DNA of 64,000 nt from Rhodospirillaceae bacterium LM-1 (GTDB lineage Bacteria; Pseudomonadota; Alphaproteobacteria; Rhodospirillales; WMHbin7): the NCBI GenBank assembly GCA_902725215.1, contig CACUVI010000030.1:62001-126000 (forward strand). Direction: 5' to 3'. Both the position numbers and the translations under genes were made by a program. The notes below the pieces were generated by a model. It was not told where the DNA came from. It did no database searches and was given only the letters and a program-made list of their open reading frames with translations. Position 1 is the first letter of the stretch, and the number at the start of each line of letters is the position of its first letter. Shown one piece after another: positions 1 through 8,934 of this stretch.

Positions 1-3000
1 CCAGGCGCAGAGGATCGCCAACCAAGCCCAGCGGCACGTCGGGACCAACGTCGAACAGCAATTCAAGGCCCTTGTCGTGAACCTTTTGCGAGATGACGGT
101 CGAGGTATTGCTGGTGACGCTTTCCAAATCGAAATCGACATTCTCGACTTCCAGCTTGCCCGCTTCGATCTTCGAGAAGTCCAGGATGTCGTTGATGATG
201 CCCAAGAGCGATGTGCCCGCATTATGGATTTTGCTGACATAATCGCGCTGCTTGGGCGTCAGTTCTGTTTTCAGCGCCAGATGCGCCATGCCGATGACGG
301 CATTCATCGGCGTTCTGATCTCGTGGCTCATATTGGCAAGGAAGTCGGCCTTTGTCTTGGCGGCATTCTCGGCCATTTCCTTGGCCTTGCGCAAGGCCAC
401 TTCCGCTTGCTTGCGTTCGGTAATGTCCATCAACCAGCCTAGGATTCCGTCCTCTCCCTCATAGGAAATGGGCAAGAAGGTCACCAACATGTCGCGGACA
501 TTCTTGTCCTTGTCATAGAGATAGAGTTCGCGCCCCTCGACAATGCCATCGGACTTCAGGGTTTCATAGACGGCGTTGCGATCTTCGGCATGAACGTAAA
601 TGTCTTGCGCCTTGTCGCCGACCTTCATGCCGAACATTTCGATGAATTTCGGATTGGCAAAGCGGAAATGCCCCTTGGTCGAAAAGGCGATGCCGATTGG
701 GCTGCGGTCTAGAATGCTTTGCAGGCGGGCGCGCTCCTCAGCGATTTGCCGCTCTGCCTGCTTGCGCTGGGAAATATCCATGATCCAACCCAGGATGCCA
801 CTTTCCCCCTCGAAGTCGATCGGGAGGTATGTAATCAGCATGTCCCGTTCCTGGTGATCCTTGTCGAACATCTTGATTTCGTGGTTCTGAATCGACTCGC
901 CCGCACTGAGTTTCCTGACCAGTTCTTCTCGATCTTCTGGATGAACATAAAGCTGGGGCGACTTGTCGCCTGCCTTGGCGCCAAACGTTTCCTCGAACTT
1001 GGGATTGGCGAAGTGAATATTGCCCTTAGTCGAAAAGGCGATGCTGATCGGGCTAGTATCCAAAATGCTTTGCAAGCGGGCTTTTTCATCGGCCAAAGCC
1101 TGAGCGGCGGCCTTGCGCTCGGTGATGTCCTTGAAAGTGACGACCGATCCCGAAATAGCGCCATCCTTATAAATTGGGATGGCGCTGTACTCCACCTCAA
1201 ACGATGAACCATCCTTGCGCCACAAGACCTCATCCTCGACGACACTGCTCTTGCCATGCGTATAGGCTTCCCACATCGGGCAGCTATGAATGTCGTAATC
1301 ATCGCCGTTGGCTTGGTGATGATGGATAATCGCGTGAATGCGTTGCCCAAGCACCTCTTCCTCGGAAAAGCCCAGCATCTCCAAGGCTGCTGGATTGATG
1401 AAGACGACATGGCCTTCGTTGTCGGTTCCGAAAATGCCATCACCTGCTGAATTCAGGATCGAGCGGCTGCGCTCTTCCGATGCTTGGAAGCTAGCCGTCC
1501 GCTCATCGACCAACCTTTCTAGCTGCTTTTGGTACTGAGCCAGGCTTTCCCTGGCCTTCTCGGCATCCTCTGCCAGATTCATGGCGGCTTTGCGCTCGCC
1601 CTCAATGGACCTTGCCGAGTCCTCGGCACGAATGCTGTTGATGGCGAAGGCGGCGATCAACTGGGCGATCTGCGTCAGAAATCCCAGGATATGGGGGAGT
1701 CGCAATTGATCGACGATGGGGGCTTGGCGGACGGCGTACCAGTAGGCCTCGGCATCGAACCCGGCTTCCTCGGCCTGGCGGCGGAAAAATGCCTCGTCGG
1801 GTGGCGAAGTATGGAACTGGCCAATGAAGGCATTGGCGACATGGATGTCGTCAACAATGATCGGCGAGGCGCAATCCGTCAAACCGTTCTTGCACTTGTA
1901 GATCGAGAAAGGCTTGCCTTCTTGCAGCTTGAGGGCCAGTTCCGTGTCGCTCTCGATGCATCGCTTGCAGGTAACTTCGGATACGCGGTGAAATTCGGTG
2001 CAGGCCTTTTGCCATGGCGATCTGGCCAGAATGTTGCCATCAAGATCGATGATCGCCATATCAATGCCGATCGATGCCGAGAACTCCTCGTAAAGGGAGT
2101 TGAGGTCGTTCTCCTCAACGATCTGCTTGAAGCGCGCCGCCACCGTCTTGGCGTCTAAACGGGAAACGTCATCGACTTCATCTATTTTCTTCTCGAGACT
2201 TTCGTCTCTCTTGGAGGTTTGATAGGGAACCTGCTTGTTCAGGCTTGAGGAAAGAGTGTTGACCTCCTCCTTCAACTCGACCATGCGCTGTTCACGCCCT
2301 ATCGCCAGCCGATTGAAGCGCTCAATTTCGGTCAGTTTTTCGTCAAGGTTGAATTTTGCATTCTCTGCCGCCAAACGGCTGGCTTCGGACTCGGCAATTT
2401 TCTGGTTGAGGTCTTGCGTTGCCCCTTGCAAAAGGCTGCGCATCCTTTCCTGGGCCTCGGCCAAATAGTCGAATTCGCACCAGACGGAATCGATGCGCAC
2501 CGGTTCATCCAGGCGAAGCTCGCCGATGCGCTGGCTTTCCGCGACCAGCGCCTTCATGGGCCGGTCGATCCGCTTAGCCAGCCTTCTAGCCATGATGAAT
2601 GAGGCGATCAATGCCGTCAGCAACAGAGCTGCCAGCAAAACGGCCTGCAATATGCCAGCGGGAAGAAAGTTGCTTTTGGGTGCCACGGCCACCGTGATGA
2701 ATTCCGTGTTCCTGAACGTGGTCGGCGTGAAATAGGAAACCCACTCGATCCCTTCGGCATCCACCATATCCGGTTTATTCCAACCCCTGCCCCGCTCCGT
2801 CCATTTTTGGATTGCCGCGCCCAAGGCCTGGAACTGCTGGGGGTCAATCTTTTTCATCAGGATTTTACGGATCGCGGCTTCATCGGGCAGCGTGGGATGC
2901 AAGGGCGCCGCCAGCATCTTCTCGTCGCCAGTGAGAATCGCCACGAGGCCATGCGCTCCTGCTGACAGGCCTCGCATAACCGAAGACAGATCCATCAACG

Positions 3001-3670
3001 TGATGTCGATGGCCACCACCATGGTCTTCCCCGACAGCGTATCCTTGAACCGCATCGAGGCCGTGATGCCCGGCTCGTTGGTATCGAAAAAGACATAGGG
3101 CTCGGTCCAAAAAACATCTGTCTCGGCGCTCAACGCCATGGCTCCCTGGAACCAAGGCCGCTTTCTGGGGTCGAAATCGGCTTCCTTCCACTCATCCTTG
3201 GTCACGGTATTGAGGTCGGACCAAGTCAGCCATTGATGGCGCTTGCCCTGGGTTTCAACATCTGTGATCTGATTGATCCAGTTGCCATCCTCGCCCCGAA
3301 GAAGGAAGAAGCCCCTTCCATCCTCGTCGGCCATGATAACGGCGGAAATATTTTGCCGGTTCATGATGACGGGCACGAAGAAGCGGTTGAACTGTCGAAT
3401 ATCCCAAAGATCGACGGCGCGCGAGCGCCCCCAATCGCGCGAGGTCTGCAACACCCGCTCGATCTGCGAGACCAGACTGTTGACGCTGGAGCTGGCTTGG
3501 CTGCTAACCCGGGCCATTTCCGATTCGGCCAGGTTATCGGTGGTGGGACGCAAAATAAGGGCGTAGAAAATGGCGGCGAAGACGATGAAGATCACGGTGA
3601 TGATGCCCAAAATCTGGGCCATCAGCTCGGTTCTTATCGAACGGCATTGTTCTGACATTGAATTTGGCAT
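1..3670 (-). CDS. Multi-sensor membrane histidine kinase, 3' end outside window
   Basis: Sensor kinase read continuously from 3670 to the window edge, about 1,220 residues. In order: a transmembrane helix (about 13-38); an extracytoplasmic dCache-like sensor containing RKRPWFQGAM; a second helix (about 335-360); a HAMP-like linker and coiled coil; a Cys-containing PocR-type ligand domain (about 505-655, CTEFHRVSEVTCKRC); three PAS/PAC units (about 743-840, 860-960, 977-1080), the last two close paralogues; and a HisKA domain with H-box SHEIRTPMNAVIGMAH near residue 1115. The visible part stops just inside the ATPase domain, so whether receiver domains follow is unknown. Start 3670 is preceded by a G-rich stretch; ATGs at 3658 and 3694 are alternatives. 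Domain names are by family resemblance; the ligands are unknown. Confidence 0.9.
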   Translation of the reverse strand, partial: MPNSMSEQCRSIRTELMAQILGIITVIFIVFAAIFYALILRPTTDNLAESEMARVSSQASSSVNSLVSQIERVLQTSRDWGRSRAVDLWDIRQFNRFFVPVIMNRQNISAVIMADEDGRGFFLLRGEDGNWINQITDVETQGKRHQWLTWSDLNTVTKDEWKEADFDPRKRPWFQGAMALSAETDVFWTEPYVFFDTNEPGITASMRFKDTLSGKTMVVAIDITLMDLSSVMRGLSAGAHGLVAILTGDEKMLAAPLHPTLPDEAAIRKILMKKIDPQQFQALGAAIQKWTERGRGWNKPDMVDAEGIEWVSYFTPTTFRNTEFITVAVAPKSNFLPAGILQAVLLAALLLTALIASFIMARRLAKRIDRPMKALVAESQRIGELRLDEPVRIDSVWCEFDYLAEAQERMRSLLQGATQDLNQKIAESEASRLAAENAKFNLDEKLTEIERFNRLAIGREQRMVELKEEVNTLSSSLNKQVPYQTSKRDESLEKKIDEVDDVSRLDAKTVAARFKQIVEENDLNSLYEEFSASIGIDMAIIDLDGNILARSPWQKACTEFHRVSEVTCKRCIESDTELALKLQEGKPFSIYKCKNGLTDCASPIIVDDIHVANAFIGQFHTSPPDEAFFRRQAEEAGFDAEAYWYAVRQAPIVDQLRLPHILGFLTQIAQLIAAFAINSIRAEDSARSIEGERKAAMNLAEDAEKARESLAQYQKQLERLVDERTASFQASEERSRSILNSAGDGIFGTDNEGHVVFINPAALEMLGFSEEEVLGQRIHAIIHHHQANGDDYDIHSCPMWEAYTHGKSSVVEDEVLWRKDGSSFEVEYSAIPIYKDGAISGSVVTFKDITERKAAAQALADEKARLQSILDTSPISIAFSTKGNIHFANPKFEETFGAKAGDKSPQLYVHPEDREELVRKLSAGESIQNHEIKMFDKDHQERDMLITYLPIDFEGESGILGWIMDISQRKQAERQIAEERARLQSILDRSPIGIAFSTKGHFRFANPKFIEMFGMKVGDKAQDIYVHAEDRNAVYETLKSDGIVEGRELYLYDKDKNVRDMLVTFLPISYEGEDGILGWLMDITERKQAEVALRKAKEMAENAAKTKADFLANMSHEIRTPMNAVIGMAHLALKTELTPKQRDYVSKIHNAGTSLLGIINDILDFSKIEAGKLEVENVDFDLESVTSNTSTVISQKVHDKGLELLFDVGPDVPLGLVGDPLRL

Positions 3671-4211
3671 GCCCGCGTTCCCCCACCCCAGCATTTTAAC
3701 ATTTGCAGTCTAGGACCAACCCATTGATTTTCCAACGGTGCTTTTTAGAAATTCAGCACTCTCGGCTATCGGAGGCGTAGGGTACCGCTCTGGCATTACA
3801 GGCATGGAGACCCGTTGTGGTAACACGGGGGCTCACGGATACGGAGTGCCTGAGCAGGGATCGTTCTGCTTGCGGGGGCAAGGCGGGCGGGCCGGAAGGC
3901 GTGCTAGCAGGGCGAGCGCCCCGGCCCGCCCGCCGAGGCCCTGTAGGACAGAGACGAGCCATGCAACCTTCCCCTAATCGTTGTTGATGGTCAAGCCCAC
4001 ACCACACCCCAACTGGTCTTGGCGGAGCGAGTGAGGCCCTGAAACCTTGCGGTCAAGGAACCCGTAGGGACCGCGAAGCGGCGCTTGGCGTCCTTGACGG
4101 CAGGGCGAAGGGCCGCATCATCCGCGCAAGACTTGTTGGGGTTGTCCTGGGGGTGGACGAACGACCCACCGGGGCATAAAATGGCCCCATCACCCCCGCA
4201 GGAGACCAGCC
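3671..4211. other. Non-coding region with two stem-loops (candidate replication origin)
   Basis: This 541-bp stretch has no convincing gene. It holds a perfect 14-bp GC-rich inverted repeat (3882-3895 with 3921-3934, 25-nt loop) and a second perfect 8-bp inverted repeat (4052-4059 with 4091-4098). They lie upstream of a short orphan gene and a Rep_trans-like initiator. By analogy with rolling-circle replicons they may be parts of a double- or single-strand origin. That role is inference; only the inverted repeats are seen directly. Confidence 0.45.
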
Positions 4212-4532
4212 ATGATGAGCAACGATGAATTCGCCCAAATCATCGACGGGGCCTTCGACCGCTACAAGGGCAATATGGATGTGGTCGAAAGCGCCATCGG
4301 AGCCTTGGCCATCGGGCGCAGGCTTGGCTGGCGGCCCCTGTTCATCATCCATCAGCGCTCGACCATCCGGCGCTATGAGAAAATCCTCGGCATCAAGTTT
4401 CGAGACAAACTGCCCGAGGTGGGCGTGAAGGCGGATAAGTCGCTGGCTTGGAAGATCGCCAAGACCTTAAGCAATTACTGGAAGGCGGTCCGGGGGGATA
4501 TTTCTGGGATCAGGACCCCGGTTCTGGAGTGA
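4212..4532 (+). CDS. Hypothetical protein, possible element-encoded regulator
   Basis: A 106-residue protein that starts at ATG ATG behind a good ribosome-binding site (GGAG about 9 bases upstream). It has no signal peptide or membrane segment and is rich in basic residues in its second half, including IIHQRSTIRRYEKILGI and a Lys-rich tail. I do not recognise the family. It is the first gene of a short rightward group leading to the Rep-like gene, and the promoter of that gene lies just after its stop. A small DNA-binding or copy-control protein would fit the place and charge, but no clear helix-turn-helix is visible. Confidence 0.55.
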   Translation: MMSNDEFAQIIDGAFDRYKGNMDVVESAIGALAIGRRLGWRPLFIIHQRSTIRRYEKILGIKFRDKLPEVGVKADKSLAWKIAKTLSNYWKAVRGDISGIRTPVLE

Positions 4533-4579
4533 GGCGACGTAAGGCCACGCTGGGGGACGATAAGGAACCCAGTGGGCTA

Positions 4580-4640
4580 TTGACACAACCCCTAGCCTTA
4601 CCACATAATCTAGCGGTCATTAACCCTAGAACGGCTAGAT
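4580..4640 (+). promoter_or_regulatory. Candidate promoter and operator for the rep gene
   Basis: A -35 hexamer TTGACA (4580-4585) and a -10 CATAAT (4604-4609) are separated by 18 bp, close to sigma-70 consensus. A perfect 7-bp inverted repeat, ATCTAGC at 4608-4614 and GCTAGAT at 4634-4640, overlaps the -10 box and the likely transcription start. It could be an operator or an RNA hairpin. The GTG start of the Rep-like gene is only 35 bp after the -10, and no clear Shine-Dalgarno sequence precedes it. Confidence 0.5.
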
Positions 4641-4643
4641 GTT

Positions 4644-5723
4644 GTGGTTTCAGAGTTTACCCATGTCCTAAGCGGTCTTGATACCGTCGAATGCGCCTAT
4701 TATCTGGCCTGCCCGGACTGGAGCGCTATCGACTTCAAGCGCTTGCTCACCTTGAAAGAGGACATTCGCCAGAGCAAAAGCCGCGAGGGTGTCGCGGTCG
4801 ATCTGGCCGAATTGCCCGTTCTCTTGATGCCCTACGGCAACGCCTCGGGCTATCCGCTGATCGCCAACCACAAGGACATGGTGCTGTCCTTCGGCCAGTG
4901 GAACCGGCCCTCCTTCTTTGTGAAATTTCGCAGCGAGGCCCTTTGGCATACGGGTGCTGCGGAACTGCATCAGCGCTTCATGGATTGGGCCTTGGCGGCG
5001 CAATTGATCAAACTGCGCCCGGAAACCTTATCTCGGGTGGATTTCTCCTTCGACTACGAATATCTGGGCGCACCTCCTCGGAGTGAGGATTTTGTCAGTC
5101 TGGCGGAAAAGGATGTGACCCACCGCAAGGATGGCAAAAATCAGACGGTGACCTTCGGCAAGGGCGACGTGGTCTTGCGCGTCTACAACAAGGTGGACGA
5201 GATCGTTGAGAAGAGCGAGAAGACCTGGTTTTTCGATCTGTGGCAGCGCAAAGAGAATGTCTGGCGGGTGGAATGGCAGGTTCGCAAGGACGTGCTGCGC
5301 CGCTTTGGCATTTTCAGTTTTGCCGAGCTTGAAGAACGCATGGGCGATTTGCTGACCTATCTTTCGACGGAACATGATTCTTGGCGCGTTCCGAACGAAG
5401 ATAGCAACCGCTCGCGCTGGCCGCTTCATCCCTTGTGGGCCGATATTCAGGATCGGGCGGGCAAGATGAACCGCCTGGGCGTTGTGCGCGAATATGATGA
5501 GGCGGCGCAAATCGACGAACGCCTGATGCGTATCGCCATCAGCGTTTACGGTTACCTCAAGAAAACCGGGGCCTTGGTCTCGGTAAAGGAATCATTGGAG
5601 GGGATGGGGTTCAAGGAAGGGCTATCGCATCTGATCCGGCTGCTTCATCAGGTCCACGACCCCTTGACTTGGAAAACCGACATCACCAAGCGGATGAACG
5701 ACATCCGCCATGGGCGATGGTAG
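4644..5723 (+). CDS. Rep_trans-like replication initiation protein
   Basis: A 359-residue protein resembling the rolling-circle replication initiator family (Rep_trans / phage replication initiation factor). Family-like motifs are LSRVDFSFDYEYLG (about residue 130), the tyrosine-containing VVLRVYNKVDEI (about 180) and VWRVEWQVRKDVLRRFG (about 210). Such proteins nick one strand at an origin through a tyrosine. I cannot assign the catalytic tyrosine with certainty. The GTG start at 4644 has no clear ribosome-binding site. The gene sits between an origin-like hairpin region and a large serine recombinase, so it most likely replicates or mobilises the excised form of a small integrated element. 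Confidence 0.6.
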   Translation: MVSEFTHVLSGLDTVECAYYLACPDWSAIDFKRLLTLKEDIRQSKSREGVAVDLAELPVLLMPYGNASGYPLIANHKDMVLSFGQWNRPSFFVKFRSEALWHTGAAELHQRFMDWALAAQLIKLRPETLSRVDFSFDYEYLGAPPRSEDFVSLAEKDVTHRKDGKNQTVTFGKGDVVLRVYNKVDEIVEKSEKTWFFDLWQRKENVWRVEWQVRKDVLRRFGIFSFAELEERMGDLLTYLSTEHDSWRVPNEDSNRSRWPLHPLWADIQDRAGKMNRLGVVREYDEAAQIDERLMRIAISVYGYLKKTGALVSVKESLEGMGFKEGLSHLIRLLHQVHDPLTWKTDITKRMNDIRHGRW

Positions 5724-5923
5724 CCCTGGCAGACATCGTTCTTTTGTTGGGGCCGCGCAAAAAGCGGCTGCTGGATATTGCGGAGCTGATTGTTCCGAAA
5801 GAGCAATTCCGGTTGTTTCGCAAGAACATCCTGAATGAGTTGGGTAAGGACGGGTTCGAGGGCGATCTTCATCGCTTGCTCGAACGACAGACAAGGGATC
5901 GGGCCGGAAATAAATCGGCATGA
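5717..5923 (+). CDS. Small hypothetical protein downstream of rep
   Basis: A 68-residue protein with start ATG at 5717, overlapping the rep stop by 7 bp, which suggests translational coupling. The same frame is open from an ATG at 5669 inside rep, but the 5717 start is more economical. The sequence is charged and helical (LLLGPRKKRLLDIAELIVPK then LFRKNILNELGKDGF) with no membrane segment. No family is recognised. Its place between the initiator and the recombinase suggests an accessory role in element maintenance. Confidence 0.5.
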   Translation: MVALADIVLLLGPRKKRLLDIAELIVPKEQFRLFRKNILNELGKDGFEGDLHRLLERQTRDRAGNKSA

Positions 5924-5940
5924 AAGGAGGTGCGCCATGA

Positions 5941-6093
5941 GTGGACGTCGAATCGAATTACGATGTAGAAATCGTATGGAAGAAAGCGGCTCTTGTATCC
6001 GATCCCTCGGAAGATGAGCTAAGATTGCTGGGGGCAGTCTTGGCTGAGCTTCTGGTCGAGGTGATGCTGATCGAGGCTGAGGTCGAGGAGTGA
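5941..6093 (+). CDS. Very small acidic protein upstream of the recombinase
   Basis: A 50-codon frame from GTG 5941 to TGA 6093. It follows an AAGGAGG ribosome-binding site at 5923-5929 and overlaps the recombinase start by 4 bp (GTGA). The product is strongly acidic and amphipathic (SDPSEDELRLLGAVLAELL, then repeated E/V/L). An ATG four bases earlier in another frame opens only a 26-codon frame, so the GTG frame is preferred. Function is unknown; small acidic proteins in this position are often recombination directionality or anti-repressor factors, but nothing here proves that. Confidence 0.45.
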   Translation: MDVESNYDVEIVWKKAALVSDPSEDELRLLGAVLAELLVEVMLIEAEVEE

Positions 6094-7715
6094 GAACGAT
6101 GGCGGTAGCGCTTTATGCCCGTGTCTCCACGGCAAGGCAGGCCGAGAAAGACCTGTCGATACCGGACCAGTTGCGCCAGATGCAAGACTGGGCGAAGGCA
6201 CACGGCATGAGCATTGCCAAGGAATATGTGGAACCGGGCGCTTCGGCCACGGATGACCGGCGCCCGGTGTTCCAGCAGATGATCGCCGATGCCATGCTGC
6301 AACCTTCGCCCTTCGAGGCGGTTCTGGTGCATAGCCAGTCGCGTTTCTTCCGTGACTCGCTGGAATTCGGGCTATACGAGCGCAAGCTTCTAAAGGCGGG
6401 TGTGAAACTCATCTCGATCACGCAGCCGATGGCGGACGATACCGGCGGCGAGATGATCCGCAAGATTTACAGCTTCTTCGACGAGTACCAGAGCAAGGAA
6501 AACGGCAAGCACACGCTGAGGGCCATGAAGGAGAATGCAAGGCGCGGCTTCTTCAACGGCTCTCGCGCCCCTTTCGGCTATCGGATTTTCGAGACCGATC
6601 TGCCGGGCTCGCGTGGCAAGCACAAGAAGCGCCTTGAGGTTGACCCTGTCGAGGCGCTTGTCATAAGCCGTATTTATGGCCTGTACCTCGATGGAGAGAA
6701 GGGCCTTCCTTTGGGCATGAAGGCGATTGCCTCGCGCCTAAACAAGGAAGGTGTCACCCTGCGAGGCGCTCGCTGGCGCAATCAGAAGATCGGGCAAGTG
6801 CTTTCTGATCCGCTGTACATGGGCCAGGGCAGCTTTAACCGCTATGATTCGCGCCTGAAGAGACCCAAGCCCGAGAGCGAATGGATATGGTTCGAGGCTC
6901 CGGCCATTATCACGCCCGAGCAGTTCGAGCGGGTAAGGGCGCAACGGACAGAAAGCCGTCCCTCGCCTAAGACACGCTCCAAGGCCTCTCCGCTTCTCCT
7001 GGCGGGTCTTCTCAAGTGTGGACATTGCGGAGCGGGCATGACTTTGGCAACCGGCAAGGGTGGGCGCTACCGCTATTACCGATGCACCACCAAGAGCGGC
7101 AAGGGTGTCGATCTCTGCCCCTCCGTGGCTATTCCGGTCGATAAGCTGGACCAATTGGTTCTTGATGCCTTGGCCGGGCAAGTTCTGACGGTCGAGCGCT
7201 TGAAAGCCATCGTTACAACACTTAAAGAACGTGAGCGCGAGAACGCTGAAAAGACTGACGAGAAACAGGCGGCGCTCAGGCGGGAGCTGGCGGATATCGA
7301 AACCGGACAGGCTCGCTTATACGACGCGGTCGAGAAGGGGCTGATCCCGATGGATGGCACTCTGGCAGAACGCGCCCAGAAGCTCAAAGGACGGCGGGAG
7401 GCTCTGCTGATCGAGATTTCGACCAACCGCACCCGCCAAGCCCTGCCACTCGACAAGATCACGCCCAGGCGCATCGAGGTCTTCGGCAGAGCGCTCAAGA
7501 ACAGGCTCTTGGATGGCAAGAATGGCCTCGGAAAGGCCTATCTGCGCCTCATGGTCGATGAAATCAGGATCGAGGGAAAAACCGCCCGCATTAGGGGAAG
7601 CGAGGAAGGGCTGATCCGAACCGCGCTTTGGTCCGAAACCGGAGAACCGGTGCCCAGATCCATACCGCTATGGCGTCCCCTAGGGGATGGCCGCCGCATT
7701 CTAATAACTAACTGA
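6090..7715 (+). CDS. Large serine recombinase
   Basis: A site-specific recombinase of the large serine integrase class, 541 residues, a normal length. It has an N-terminal resolvase domain with the nucleophile region ALYARVSTARQ (Ser about 13) and SQSRFFRD, then a recombinase domain (FFNGSRAPFGYR, about 155-270). A zinc ribbon with CGHCGAGM and paired cysteines follows (about 310-350), then a coiled coil (about 375-430). GTG 6090 overlaps the preceding small gene; ATG 6099 is an alternative. The last codons (PLWRPLGD) read through an 18-bp sequence identical to the antisense of a tRNA-Glu 3' end, so the C-terminus is partly att sequence. Confidence 0.9.
   Translation: MRTMAVALYARVSTARQAEKDLSIPDQLRQMQDWAKAHGMSIAKEYVEPGASATDDRRPVFQQMIADAMLQPSPFEAVLVHSQSRFFRDSLEFGLYERKLLKAGVKLISITQPMADDTGGEMIRKIYSFFDEYQSKENGKHTLRAMKENARRGFFNGSRAPFGYRIFETDLPGSRGKHKKRLEVDPVEALVISRIYGLYLDGEKGLPLGMKAIASRLNKEGVTLRGARWRNQKIGQVLSDPLYMGQGSFNRYDSRLKRPKPESEWIWFEAPAIITPEQFERVRAQRTESRPSPKTRSKASPLLLAGLLKCGHCGAGMTLATGKGGRYRYYRCTTKSGKGVDLCPSVAIPVDKLDQLVLDALAGQVLTVERLKAIVTTLKERERENAEKTDEKQAALRRELADIETGQARLYDAVEKGLIPMDGTLAERAQKLKGRREALLIEISTNRTRQALPLDKITPRRIEVFGRALKNRLLDGKNGLGKAYLRLMVDEIRIEGKTARIRGSEEGLIRTALWSETGEPVPRSIPLWRPLGDGRRILITN
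7670..7687 (-). other. att remnant: tRNA-Glu(CUC) 3'-end copy, left island boundary
   Basis: Eighteen bases identical, in reverse complement, to 33682-33699, which is the acceptor arm and CCA end of tRNA-Glu(CUC). The orientation matches that of the integrase and tRNA-Glu at 18.1-19.75 kb, as expected for the far end of an island integrated at a minus-strand tRNA. It overlaps the 3' end of the serine recombinase gene. It does not match the tRNA-Glu(UUC) now beside the integrase, which points to later rearrangement. Confidence 0.7.
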
Positions 7716-7817
7716 TTTTATGGTGTTTCACAGTCATTGTCCGCAGCCTGTCGTGACAATACCGGGACAATTTTTCGGGTCAGGGATCGGGACAAACAGG
7801 TCAGATGTGGGCGAATC

Positions 7818-7877
7818 CATTTAAGCGAGCAGATCGGCAAGATCAAAGACCGCTGGGGCGTGCCCTATCTGCTTTGA
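7818..7877 (+). pseudogene. C-terminal remnant of a tyrosine integrase
   Basis: A short open stretch ending at TGA 7875-7877 reads HLSEQIGKIKDRWGVPYLL. It aligns with the C-terminus of the intact integrase at 18.1 kb (HLYDQISKIEGRW), sharing H-L, Q-I, K-I and R-W at the same spacing. Nothing upstream continues the match. It lies about 130 bp inside the left att remnant, so it looks like the tail of an older integrase left when another island was lost. Confidence 0.45.
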
Positions 7878-8330
7878 GGGCTAGGGAGGCTTATTCCGAG
7901 TCTTGAGTGCTGGTATATCCCGATAATTTCCTGTTATCAGCTTATGCGCCATGAAATTTCTGGCGGAAATGTCAATTTCTCGAAAACGCGCTCAGGAAAT
8001 TTGCGGCATAAATTTCGAAATGGTTGCCCTAGCGGGAACGCCTGGGGGGCGTTTCAATCTGGTGCCGCAGATTCTGCTCACTTCCCCGCTTTGCTGGAGC
8101 AACGAAATCCCCGCCTTTGTCAAAAATCCGGACTCGTTGTTTCAGAAGGCCGATGGTACCGCCGATTTGCGATTCAGACGGTTTTCTCTGGTACCAAGGA
8201 ATGCCGATTGCCTGGAACCAATAATTGCCAGAGGCGCGGGGAAATGCTGGGATTGGATTTCTGCGGCATGTCGCTTGATTTTATGTGCCGCGACTTTTGC
8301 AAAATGCGTGGTACCACGAAAAGTGAAAAG

Positions 8331-8366
8331 AGAGACAAGGCGCACTATAGGAACGGGGCGTTCACA
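8331..8366 (+). repeat. 36-bp inverted repeat, left copy
   Basis: A 36-bp sequence identical to the reverse complement of 17324-17359. The two copies lie in non-coding DNA on either side of the signalling genes of the island. This copy leads into a stem-loop made by its last bases and the following ACGCCCC; the right copy has no such partner arm. Confidence 0.8.
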
Positions 8367-8934
8367 CGCCCCTTCCAGCCCCATTTTTTGGCCCCACGGC
8401 GTGCTCATGCAGGGGGATTTTCATGGCTCAATGAAAAGCGGCGTAAGCATCAAATAGACGTGCCCGCCAATTTGGCGCGTCTGGTGGCACCGCAAAATCA
8501 AACCAGATAAAAATTCGTGGTACAGAAAATGTCTTAGGAGAAAGCGGAAAGCGGAACATGAAAATGTACCTGCTTGGCGAGATTGCGGTGCCATGAAAAT
8601 GGGGATGCGTGGCAATTTGCCCGGCACATCTTTTCCTCATTCGGATAGGCGCTCTGCTTGCGTGGCCTGCGATCCACGCAAATGTCTAAATGATCTGCGG
8701 AGCAGGAGATGAGGAGAGGTTGACCTGCCATTGATAGCGTCAAGGGAGTCGGCAACACCGTCACAGATATCCACAGCTCCAACACCACTTGATGGGACAC
8801 GACCCGTCAGAGTAAAGAATCGCACCTTCGAAAATGTCGCTTGATGCACCAGCGCTAGGCGATATAGTGCCAATCATTGGCGGCTGAACCTCAGTTTACA
8901 TCAACCGCCGATCCCGATTTGTTCCGACGATGGA

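Larger units (their letters stand above)
7716..8934. other. 1.2-kb non-coding region with a recurring palindromic motif
   Basis: No credible gene apart from the integrase tail at its left end; the open frames lack ribosome-binding sites and recognisable domains. A degenerate palindrome of the form AAAATCRTGGYRCCAYGATTTT recurs. The best copies are near 8056-8073, 8152-8168, 8182-8200, 8301-8320 (core 8307-8318 is a perfect 12-bp palindrome), 8479-8499, 8510-8530 and 8579-8602. A stem-loop GGGGCGT-TCAC-ACGCCCC follows at about 8355-8372. Related copies occur in the non-coding block at 17.2-17.7 kb. Confidence 0.5.

Noticed and set aside
4448-4681. 77-codon frame overlapping the end of the orphan gene
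   Set aside because: Covers the rep promoter and operator region and has no ribosome-binding site.
7944-8510. Overlapping open frames of 168 and 188 codons in the palindrome-rich region
   Set aside because: No ribosome-binding site, no domain, odd amino-acid composition, and the DNA is explained by repeated palindromic motifs.
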